A stretch of DNA of 8,713 nucleotides from an uncultured Pedobacter sp. GTDB lineage: Bacteria; Bacteroidota; Bacteroidia; Sphingobacteriales; Sphingobacteriaceae. A program made the position numbers and the translations under genes. Positions 1 through 4,880 of the stretch are shown one piece after another; within the stretch, counting starts at the first letter, position 1; each line of letters starts with the position of its first letter. Under the pieces are notes generated by a model that saw only the letters and a list, made by a program, of their open reading frames with translations, was not told the DNA's origin and did not search any database. Location of the stretch: assembly GCA_946478755.1 (NCBI GenBank), contig CAMLDJ010000237.1, forward strand, positions 1 through 8,713, written 5' to 3'.

Positions 1-45
1 ATTTGAAAGCACAATTCTTGACTGTTTATTCGCTGTTGTTTCCAT
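1..45 (-). CDS. MauE/DoxX-like membrane protein, N-terminal 15 codons (cut by window edge)
   Basis: The reverse complement of 1-45 reads METTANKQSRIVLSN, identical to the first 15 residues of the complete MauE-like protein at 3957-3487. The DNA from 1 to 55 is base-for-base identical to 3913-3967, including the bases upstream of the ATG. This is therefore the start of a second copy of that gene, in the same position relative to a copy of the 157-aa family gene. The rest lies outside the window, so I cannot tell whether this copy is intact. The homology shows a recent or conserved duplication; function is taken from the complete copy. Confidence 0.8.
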   Translation of the reverse strand, partial: METTANKQSRIVLSN

Positions 46-55
46 TTTTATAATT

Positions 56-148
56 CTAGCCATATAAAGGTTTATTTTCCTTTTTTGCTACAAGTAGCAA
101 AGCGCTGACAAATTCGTTTGAATCTGCTTGGACAGGGATACTCGTACG
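56..148 (-). pseudogene. C-terminal remnant of a lost gene upstream of MauE copy 1
   Basis: A minus-strand frame ending in TAG at 58-56, ten bases before the MauE-like ATG, reads RTSIPVQADSNEFVSAL and then a lysine-rich end. The same position upstream of the second MauE gene (4063-4001) encodes RLALPVQADPNEFVSAL in an equivalent frame. In the shared core (proline to the last leucine) three of the four nucleotide differences are synonymous in this frame, which argues that it was once translated. I do not recognise the parent protein. In this copy the remnant is fused almost directly to the truncated 157-aa family member, apparently by a deletion. It overlaps the out-of-frame end of the 88-513 reading frame. 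Confidence 0.45.
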
Positions 149-513
149 TTAATTTTCTTCTTTCGGGTCAATAAAAATCTTTTTAAGATAAATAATCCTT
201 GGCTTGACTTAGAACCTTCATAAAAACAAATCTTATATTCGTCCGGTCTGTCTTCTGTATTCAGGTTATAATCCCGCATAAAAATATCTTTAGATATGCT
301 GCCTGTTTGAGCCAGGGATATATAGTAAGAAGTAGCTGTTTTATTGACGCTGTAAGGATCTAAAATGCTGTTTATGATGTCCGTGTCCGGCCTGTTTGTA
401 GCCCTGTCAAAAAAATGCGTTGCTTTTTCCTTAGAATCAAAAACCGCGTAGATGTCGTTTAAGGCATCATATTTTTTTGGTTTTACCAGATGGATCGGAA
501 TATTTACTTTCAT
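88..513 (-). pseudogene. Truncated, frameshifted member of the 157-aa unknown family (copy A)
   Basis: From MKVNIPIHLVKPK through FILK (residues 1 to about 111) this protein aligns closely with the intact 157-aa protein at 4663-4190, sharing KYDALNDIYAVFDS, YYISLAQTGS, DIFM and GSKSSQGLFILK. A one-base deletion relative to the intact copy then shifts the frame, around 170-176. The original frame is still visible as DPKEEN followed by TAA at 151-149. After that, about 235 bp present in the intact copy are missing, including the RNSAIKNGEW..AW C-terminal motif. The last ~30 residues of the 141-aa reading frame are out-of-frame sequence shared with the remnant tail at 56-148. It could still yield a truncated protein, but it lacks the most conserved C-terminal motif, so I call it a pseudogene. 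Confidence 0.75.
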
Positions 514-578
514 AAGAGGCTAATAATTGAAATATTTTACTTTTAGCTTCGCATTTTTATTGTTCTTTTGTGTTAGAT

Positions 579-586
579 CAAATATA
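579..586 (-). promoter_or_regulatory. -7 promoter box TATATTTG for copy A
   Basis: On the minus strand this is TATATTTG, a full match to the Bacteroidota -7 consensus TAnnTTTG. It lies 65 bp upstream of the copy A ATG and 20 bp downstream of the palindrome pair at 607-644, so the first palindrome covers the expected -33 region. No clear TTTG -33 box is visible. The equivalent box is kept in copy B (4738-4745). Confidence 0.55.
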
Positions 587-606
587 GCTCGTCTTTTACC
601 GGATGC

Positions 607-644
607 TGTTCCTTTTGGAACAAATACATGTCCCAAAAGGGACA
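607..644. promoter_or_regulatory. Tandem operator: two 16-bp palindromes phased at 22 bp (copy A)
   Basis: Two perfect dyads, TGTTCCTTTTGGAACA (607-622) and TGTCCCAAAAGGGACA (629-644), are separated by 6 bp, giving a 22-bp centre-to-centre distance or about two helical turns. The consensus is TGTYCC-N4-GGRACA. The pair lies about 94 bp upstream of the copy A start and just upstream of its -7 box. The same pair with the same spacing occurs upstream of copy B (4767-4804), although the sequence around it has diverged. This looks like a binding site for a dimeric regulator occupying two sites on one DNA face. The regulator is unknown. Confidence 0.7.
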
Positions 645-780
645 AAGTTTATTGCTATCAAGCTGCACTGAAATCTTTGTGTAAACACAGTAATTACTTC
701 TTCCATCTTTTTTTAAATGCCGTTAGTTCAATATTCGCCGTTTAAAAAGCTGCTTACTTTAGACTTGATTTCATGCTTTT

Positions 781-936
781 CTATATGGGAGATGTCGTGT
801 TGCCAATCTTCACATAATAGTTATCCATTAGCTTGTGGCTGGAGTAATTTGGACTTAATCCAATTCCCATAATTCTGTAATCTTCAAGAGAATATATTCA
901 ATATGCATTGTGGATTGTATCATTCTTAGAAATGGC
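781..936 (-). pseudogene. Decayed fourth member of the 157-aa unknown family (copy D)
   Basis: The minus strand from 885 reads EDYRIMGIGLSPNYSS then HKLMDNYYVKIGNTTSPI and a TAG at 783-781. This aligns with residues of the intact third member (7796-7320), DHEIMEIRLNPDYYS then YKQMDPYYIKIGKNDTAPI. Further upstream in the same frame, SKNDTIHNAY (about 930-901) aligns with PKWEDSICAAY of that protein. It is followed by TGA where the family has glycine, and then by an apparent internal deletion of roughly 15-20 codons. The fragment is closer to copy C than to A or B. No start codon or operator pair is recognisable upstream, so this is a dead gene rather than a short functional one. Confidence 0.7.
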
Positions 937-1048
937 TTATTGTTCTTACTTATTATGGCTTAAGAAAGATCTAGAACGAAAACAGTTTCCCAGTAGAGTC
1001 TATTCGTACTCTAGTTATAATAGATTAATGTTTTTTTAATATTAACTG

Positions 1049-1057
1049 TACCCTTTG
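1049..1057 (+). promoter_or_regulatory. Possible -7 promoter element, one base off consensus spacing
   Basis: TACCCTTTG resembles TAnnTTTG with one extra base in the spacer. It lies 35 bp upstream of the ATG at 1093, a typical Bacteroidota leader length. A T-run at 1031-1037 is the only candidate upstream element. The match is weak. Confidence 0.25.
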
Positions 1058-1092
1058 TTAACATCAAGTCGTAATGAATTAAAATAAAGAAA

Positions 1093-2610
1093 ATGAAAGC
1101 ACTTTTTAAAATGATAGCGCTCATGATAACGCCAGTCTTAATTTTAACTGAAACTAAATCTCTATTAGCTCAACAAGTTAAAAATGATAGCTTGATGTTT
1201 AATGGGGTAGTAAAAGGAATTAATAAAGGGATAAAAGGTCGTATTTTACTTTTTTATGATATGAATGATTGGTTTCCTGCTGATTCTGGTGCCATCATAA
1301 ATATACCATTGGACAGCAATGGAAACTTCAATTTTAATTTGCCAGATCGTTCTAAGCCTTATAAAATCAGCTTTAATATTAGGGGGAATGAAAATAGAAA
1401 ATTATTTAGTGGTAACTTTTATGTAGAATCTGGTGATAAGATAACTATTAATTTCGTTGAAAATAAACTAGGCCGTTCAATATTGTTTACTGGAAAAGGT
1501 GCTGAAAAATATAATCTTATTGTGAGACTAAATAGTCAATTTTATAAGGAATACTTGAAGGAATTAAGCTTGCTAAAGTTAAGTTCTATTAAAGATAGCA
1601 ACTTATTAAATTTAAAAATGGATGAATTAGCTGGTATACTAAAGGAATTTAAAGCTAAAAAGACCATTGAGATAAACTCCATTAAAATAACTCCAGAAAT
1701 TCGTTCTGTTATAAATTATGAATTTGGCACTTATGATAATGAATGGGTATTTAGAACAAATCAACTGTATATAAAGAACCCAGCATATAAAAAACAAATT
1801 TGGCAGACTTATTTGTCTCATCATAACGAATTTTATGAAAAGCTGGGTAGCCAAGCTTTATATGCTTCTTTTTACTTAAGATGTATATTAAATCGCGATA
1901 TTTTGGAATTAATGATAACAACTCAAGTTGACAGAGTAAAATTGGAATCGTTATATAAAAGGGTAAAAGAGAATTATTTGGGTCTCACAAGAGATTGGTT
2001 AATAGGCTATATGTTTGTGAATGGGGGTGTTGATAAATTGGTTGCACCTTACGATTTAATGTTGAAAGATTCTTTACTAAGAGAGGCACAAGGACTAGTC
2101 GAACTGCCATACGTTAAAAATGCACTGAATAAACAAATGAATAACATTAGTAGAACTAATAATGTTAAGGTTATTGATGCTGAGTTCGTTGATCTTAAAG
2201 GTGGAAAATTCATCCTTAGTTCTTTAAAAGGCAAGGTCTATCTCATAGATACTTGGTTTAATGGCTGTGTTGGATGTGTGCAATTCCATAAGATATTTGA
2301 AGAAAGTATCTACGGAAGGATTAAGGAGAATCAAAATTTTGTTTTATTGAGCATCAATATGGATAGAACAAAAGAACGATGGATATCTGGAATTAAGAGT
2401 AATCGCTATACATCAGACAAATATATGAATGTCTGGACTGGAGCCTCTACCGAACATCCTTTTTTAAAATATTATCAAATACAAAAAGGGGCCGCACTTA
2501 TGCTGGTAGATACTGATGGAACTATTCTTTATCAACCGATTGGGTATAGAAAGGAGGAGTTGGAGGAAAAGATAATAGCAGCTTTAAAGAAAGTTACCTC
2601 TAATCTTTAG
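1093..2610 (+). CDS. TlpA-like thioredoxin-fold disulfide reductase, secreted
   Basis: This 505-residue protein has the layout of Bacteroidota TlpA-like proteins. It has an N-terminal signal peptide (about residues 1-27, hydrophobic MIALMITPVLILT then SLLAQQ) and a beta-rich N-terminal region (about 35-135). A long helical linker follows (about 140-350), then a C-terminal thioredoxin domain (about 358-500). The redox motif is CVGC (C392 and C395) in the context LIDTWFNGCVGCVQF. Family members reduce or exchange disulfides in the periplasm, probably membrane-anchored or free. The expected cis-proline before the LVDTDG strand appears to be replaced: the sequence is QKGAALMLVDTDG, where most members have a proline just before the strand. 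The gene is visibly more AT-rich than the FecR gene downstream (one 60-bp line has about 25% G+C). It stands alone on the plus strand between two copies of a minus-strand MauE cassette, whose products could be partners. The start follows an A-rich leader and gives a clean signal peptide. Confidence 0.85.
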   Translation: MKALFKMIALMITPVLILTETKSLLAQQVKNDSLMFNGVVKGINKGIKGRILLFYDMNDWFPADSGAIINIPLDSNGNFNFNLPDRSKPYKISFNIRGNENRKLFSGNFYVESGDKITINFVENKLGRSILFTGKGAEKYNLIVRLNSQFYKEYLKELSLLKLSSIKDSNLLNLKMDELAGILKEFKAKKTIEINSIKITPEIRSVINYEFGTYDNEWVFRTNQLYIKNPAYKKQIWQTYLSHHNEFYEKLGSQALYASFYLRCILNRDILELMITTQVDRVKLESLYKRVKENYLGLTRDWLIGYMFVNGGVDKLVAPYDLMLKDSLLREAQGLVELPYVKNALNKQMNNISRTNNVKVIDAEFVDLKGGKFILSSLKGKVYLIDTWFNGCVGCVQFHKIFEESIYGRIKENQNFVLLSINMDRTKERWISGIKSNRYTSDKYMNVWTGASTEHPFLKYYQIQKGAALMLVDTDGTILYQPIGYRKEELEEKIIAALKKVTSNL

Positions 2611-2723
2611 GAAATAGAAAGTGTGAATAAGCTGCTCGCTCGTCGGACATATAATGTCATTAATATCGTAAATGAATAGATTTTACCTAAATTAAATATT
2701 GTCCATATGTTTATGCTTATTCT

Positions 2724-2936
2724 TCAGAATCCCAGATAAGTCGATTCGCCTATGTCAATCAACGGCTCGTTTGTATCTGGTTGCATAACAGCGAAGTCAT
2801 AAGGGCAAGTAGCTTGAAATGTATTCCAACACGGGAGTTCGTTACTCTCACCTGGGATGTAAAGTTGTGCGGTTGAAGTTAAGGCACCAGCTACAGCAAC
2901 TATTGCTAAGGCCGCAGCAAAAAATAATTTTCTCAT
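2724..2936 (-). CDS. Small secreted two-cysteine peptide, copy 2 (DUF6520-like)
   Basis: This 70-residue protein has a clear signal peptide (residues 1-23, MRKLFFAAALAIVAVAGALT, with a likely cut after STA) and a mature part of about 47 residues with two cysteines, C36 and C44, spaced C-x7-C. It is 50 of 70 residues identical to the sister peptide at 3392-3180. The signal peptide, both cysteines, the TCP context, DTxEPLID and the terminal GF are all kept. I believe it resembles the short DUF6520 proteins of Bacteroidota, which have no known function, but this is from memory and moderate. Its own promoter-like box lies at 3045-3038, so it may be transcribed separately from the first peptide. 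The terminator seen after copy 1 is not preserved here. The start codon overlaps the stop (ATGA) of a conserved upstream frame. Confidence 0.75.
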   Translation of the reverse strand: MRKLFFAAALAIVAVAGALTSTAQLYIPGESNELPCWNTFQATCPYDFAVMQPDTNEPLIDIGESTYLGF

Positions 2937-3052
2937 ATTCTTAAACCTTTTTGTTTAAATGCTTGCCCTTGTGGTTCCAGGTTTTCGGCTTCTCCTGAAT
3001 CAAATTGTGCAAAAAATACTTTAGAATCGATACAAAACAAATATATACTCGT
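2933..3052 (-). pseudogene. Conserved reading-frame remnant upstream of peptide copy 2
   Basis: An open minus-strand frame with no ATG contains FAQFDSGEAENLEPQ (3013-2969) and ends in a TGA overlapping the peptide start codon. The same stretch, FAQFESGEAENLEPQ, sits at 3468-3424 upstream of peptide copy 1, in frame with the end of the MauE-like gene just past its TAG. Within the shared 15 codons the differences I see are one synonymous change and one Glu/Asp exchange. It is best read as a 3' gene end carried along by the duplication; a coupled leader peptide is the alternative. Confidence 0.4.
3038..3045 (-). promoter_or_regulatory. -7 promoter box TATATTTG upstream of peptide copy 2
   Basis: TATATTTG on the minus strand matches TAnnTTTG and lies 101 bp upstream of the peptide ATG at 2936. 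No TTTG is seen at the -33 position, and the region is AT-rich, so a chance match is possible. Confidence 0.35.
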
Positions 3053-3148
3053 TCACTTTCACCGTACGCTAATTATGGGAGGTGTAATGCATTAATATCG
3101 TAGAGTGGATAGGTTTTATCGAGTAGAATCTACTAAAAGTTAAAAAGT

Positions 3149-3172
3149 AGGACATCCTTATGTGGATGCCCT
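3149..3172. terminator. Bidirectional hairpin terminator after peptide copy 1
   Basis: AGGACATCC (3149-3157) pairs with GGATGCCCT (3164-3172), giving a 9-bp stem with one wobble and a 6-base loop. On the plus strand it is followed by G and eight T. On the minus strand it is followed by AC and five T. It begins 8 bases after the stop codon of the peptide gene at 3392-3180, so its obvious job is to end the minus-strand MauE-peptide transcript. It could also stop plus-strand reads coming from the thioredoxin-like gene. Confidence 0.75.
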
Positions 3173-3179
3173 GTTTTTT

Positions 3180-3392
3180 TTAAAATCCAGTATAAGTCCA
3201 CTCGCTTACGTCAATTAGTGGCTCATCTGTGTCAGCCTGCTCAACAGCGAAGTTAAATGGACAAGTAGCGAGAGATGTATCGATACAGTCGATTTCGTTA
3301 CTTGTACCTGGCTCGTAAATTTGTGCGGTTGAAGTTAAAGCACCACCTACAGCAACTATTGCTAAAGCAGCAGCAAAAAATAATTTTTTCAT
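3180..3392 (-). CDS. Small secreted two-cysteine peptide, copy 1 (DUF6520-like)
   Basis: This 70-residue protein has a signal peptide (MKKLFFAAALAIVAVGGALT, likely cut after STA) and a mature region with C36 and C44 in a C-x7-C arrangement, then DTDEPLID and a terminal TGF. I chose the ATG at 3392 over a longer in-frame start at 3551. Only this start gives a secretion signal at the N-terminus, and it matches the length and start of the sister copy at 2936. The longer start would also overlap the MauE-like gene. The gene lies 94 bp downstream of MauE-like in the same direction and is followed at once by a hairpin terminator, so it is probably the last gene of that transcript. The peptide may be a substrate or partner of the redox proteins nearby; this is inference. 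The DUF6520 assignment is from memory and moderate. Confidence 0.8.
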   Translation of the reverse strand: MKKLFFAAALAIVAVGGALTSTAQIYEPGTSNEIDCIDTSLATCPFNFAVEQADTDEPLIDVSEWTYTGF

Positions 3393-3417
3393 GTTCTTTA
3401 AATTTTTGTTTAAATGC

Positions 3418-3486
3418 CTACTCTTGTGGTTCCAGGTTTTCGGCTTCTCCTGATTCAAATTGCGCAAAAAGAATATTTTTAAGCTC
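3418..3486 (-). other. In-frame coding-like extension past the MauE stop codon
   Basis: Directly after the MauE-like TAG (3489-3487) the same frame stays open for 22 codons, starting ELKNIL and including FAQFESGEAENLEPQ, then ends in TAG at 3420-3418. The core is duplicated upstream of the second peptide. The frame continuity suggests that MauE-like once had a longer C-terminus now cut by a TAG. The alternatives are stop-codon readthrough or a separate lost gene. Confidence 0.4.
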
Positions 3487-3957
3487 CTAATAAGCTTTTT
3501 TTCTGTCGATTTTATTTTGTAAAAGAATTCCAAAAATTGCCAACAATACAAAGGCGATATTAAATAGTAGGTGTTGTCCCCAGCTCATCCGTTGGAGGAC
3601 CCCACCACAGGAACAAGGTATGAAATCACTAAAGTGTAAAATCGCATAGATATAAGCAGTGAACAAACACATCAAACTGAAAGCAGCATATAACCCTATT
3701 ATAAGTGTTCTTTTAATGAGTAGCATAATAGAGATGATGATTTCCAGTATCGGCACCATCCAGACTAATATGAATGCATAACCTGTGATGATAGGTGATT
3801 TACTGATCTGAAGCTGAAATTTATCATACTCTAAAAGCTTGCTTGTTGCGGCATATAAAAAGAGTAATACATATAAATAGCTTATAACATCAACAATGGT
3901 TCTTTTCGCTTTATTTGAAAGCACAATTCTTGACTGTTTATTCGCTGTTGTTTCCAT
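3487..3957 (-). CDS. MauE/DoxX-family redox-associated membrane protein
   Basis: This 156-residue protein has four predicted membrane segments at about residues 20-37, 57-80, 85-107 and 127-147, with basic ends (MNKAKR-type region before the first, DRKK at the end). Between segments 3 and 4 lies FIPCSCGGVLQRMSWGQHLLFN, in which C115 and C117 form the CSCGG motif typical of Bacteroidota MauE-like proteins. MauE proteins sit in the inner membrane and are thought to support disulfide formation or electron transfer for exported proteins. The gene follows the 157-aa family gene by 232 bp and precedes the secreted peptide by 94 bp on the same strand. A second copy begins at position 45, with an identical start region. 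The frame continues coding-like past its stop codon, so a longer ancestral C-terminus is possible. Confidence 0.85.
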   Translation of the reverse strand: METTANKQSRIVLSNKAKRTIVDVISYLYVLLFLYAATSKLLEYDKFQLQISKSPIITGYAFILVWMVPILEIIISIMLLIKRTLIIGLYAAFSLMCLFTAYIYAILHFSDFIPCSCGGVLQRMSWGQHLLFNIAFVLLAIFGILLQNKIDRKKAY

Positions 3958-4000
3958 TTTTATAATTTTAGGCCTGCATTAATAATTTCATTTTTCTTGA

Positions 4001-4063
4001 TTACCACAAGTGTAAAGCGCTGACAAATTCATTTGGATCTGCTTGGACCGGGAGTGCCAATCT
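4001..4063 (-). pseudogene. C-terminal remnant of a lost gene upstream of MauE copy 2
   Basis: The minus-strand frame reads RLALPVQADPNEFVSALHLW and a TAA at 4003-4001, 43 bp before the MauE-like ATG. It matches the remnant at 148-56 in sequence and position. The core differences are mostly silent in this frame. An overlapping frame starting with an ATG near 4110 gives a ~37-residue peptide, but its differences between the two copies change amino acids more often. No start or upstream body of the parent gene remains between here and 4190. Confidence 0.4.
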
Positions 4064-4189
4064 ATTGTTCGAGAATAGGTATTAGGCAAAATTGTCGCTG
4101 AATTTATCATACACTTTACTTTCCTTGTAGGGTACACAGTATTAAAAATTCCTTTATATGGTTGGCTGTAAATCTTTAATCAAACATTT

Positions 4190-4663
4190 TTATAATCTGC
4201 TGAACTTTAAGCCTGATTGCTGTAGTTTATACTTCTCCCAGGCTAAATCCCATTCGCCGTTTTTGATCGCAGAGTTACGGATCCTTATCGCCCTTTTCAA
4301 TGCTTCTTTCTGGTCGATAGCAAATATTTTCAAGATGAATAACCCCTGGCTCGATTTAGAGCCTCCATAAAAGCAAATGTTATATTCCTCCTGCCTGTTT
4401 TCTGCATCCAGATCATAATCGCACATAAAAATATCTCTGGGCATGCTGCCGGTTTGTGCCAGAGAGATATAGTATGGCGCAGTTTTTTTATCCAATTCGT
4501 AATCAGGATTTAAAATGCCATCTATGATTTCCATGTCTGGCCTGTTTCTAAACTTGTCAACAAATTGTGTTGCCTTTTCCCTGGAATCAAAAACCGCATA
4601 GATGTCGTTCAGGGCATCGTAATTTTTTGGTTTCACTAAATGGATGGGGGTATTCGCTTTCAT
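4190..4663 (-). CDS. Unknown cytoplasmic protein, 157-aa family (copy B, intact)
   Basis: I do not recognise this family. The 157-residue protein has no signal peptide or membrane segment and looks soluble. Visible conserved blocks are IHLVKPKNYDALNDIYAVFDS (residues about 7-27), KATQFVDKF with RPDMEIIDGILNPDY (about 30-55), PYYISLAQTGS (about 62-73), the SQGLFILKIFAIDQKEALKRAI stretch, and the C-terminal RNSAIKNGEWDLAWEKY (about 128-145). The same framework occurs in the divergent protein at 7796-7320, in the truncated copy at 513-88 and in the remnant at 936-781. The pattern of a short beta strand, a helix with FVxxF and a C-terminal helix with GEWxxAW suggests a small alpha/beta fold. It is the first gene of the minus-strand MauE cassette and is divergent from FecR. 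A -7 box and a tandem operator lie between the two. The long leader (about 68 bases) is shared in layout with copy A. Confidence 0.75.
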   Translation of the reverse strand: MKANTPIHLVKPKNYDALNDIYAVFDSREKATQFVDKFRNRPDMEIIDGILNPDYELDKKTAPYYISLAQTGSMPRDIFMCDYDLDAENRQEEYNICFYGGSKSSQGLFILKIFAIDQKEALKRAIRIRNSAIKNGEWDLAWEKYKLQQSGLKFSRL

Positions 4664-4737
4664 AAGAGTGTTAATGTTTGAATATTTTAATTTGGTTTTT
4701 AGCTGGTCATTATTTTTATTGTTTCTGATTTGTTAAC

Positions 4738-4745
4738 CAAATGTA
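4738..4745 (-). promoter_or_regulatory. -7 promoter box TACATTTG for copy B
   Basis: TACATTTG on the minus strand matches TAnnTTTG and lies 74 bp upstream of the ATG at 4663. The first palindrome of the tandem operator begins 21 bp upstream of it, where the -33 element would be. Copy A has the same arrangement with a 20-bp gap, so the promoter-operator layout is conserved between the copies. Confidence 0.55.
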
Positions 4746-4766
4746 CAAGGGATTTTTACCGGGGCT

Positions 4767-4804
4767 TGTTCCAATTGGGACAAACGCTTGTTCCAAAAGG
4801 GATA
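4767..4804. promoter_or_regulatory. Tandem operator: two palindromes phased at 22 bp (copy B)
   Basis: TGTTCCAATTGGGACA (4767-4782) and TGTTCCAAAAGGGATA (4789-4804) match TGTYCC-N4-GGRACA, each with minor half-site mismatches. They are separated by 6 bp, so the centres are 22 bp apart as in copy A. The pair lies between copy B (start at 4663) and the divergent FecR gene (start at 4881), so one regulator could act on both. The first site overlaps the expected -33 region of the copy B promoter. Confidence 0.7.
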
Positions 4805-4880
4805 AATTTTACTTTTTTATCAAATTTTTGAACCCCTTTAGGGTAGGTAGGCGTAATGATCTAAAATTAAACCCGCACAA

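Larger units (their letters stand above)
645..1092. other. Long gene-poor stretch holding a decayed gene and the promoter region of the thioredoxin-like gene
   Basis: No intact gene is visible. The middle (781-936, minus strand) holds a recognisable remnant of the 157-aa family. Minus-strand 757-728 reads VSSFLNGEY before a stop, which faintly resembles the family C-terminal motif AAIAQGEW, so the dead gene may extend that far. A short inverted repeat TAGAGT-N8-ACTCTA lies at 994-1013. The last 60 bp are AT-rich and should hold the promoter of the plus-strand gene at 1093. Confidence 0.5.
2656..3480. repeat. Tandem duplication of the small-peptide gene with flanks
   Basis: Two units of roughly 370-390 bp are visible, about 2656-3023 and 3090-3480. 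Each contains, on the minus strand, a conserved leader of about 75 bp, a 70-codon peptide gene, and a 3' flank beginning with TTAATATCGTA and an AT-rich block. The bidirectional hairpin at 3149-3172 is recognisable only in the unit nearer MauE. Sequence between the units is short. The duplication explains the two sister peptides. Confidence 0.7.

Noticed and set aside
527..745. Plus-strand reading frame of 72 codons with a hydrophobic start
   Set aside because: It spans the copy A promoter box and both operator palindromes. The equivalent region near copy B does not preserve the frame, and its end overlaps the decayed copy D region.
994..1013. TAGAGT-N8-ACTCTA inverted repeat upstream of the thioredoxin-like gene as an operator
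   Set aside because: A single 6-bp arm pair in AT-rich DNA, with no second copy in the window; chance is likely.
3180..3551. Longer 123-residue version of peptide copy 1
   Set aside because: The extra 53 residues overlap the MauE gene end and bury the signal peptide. The sister gene starts at the equivalent of 3392.
4001..4110. Small ~37-codon minus-strand frame starting with an ATG near 4110
   Set aside because: Differences between the two cassette copies change amino acids in this frame more than in the PVQADxNEF frame, and no good start context is seen.
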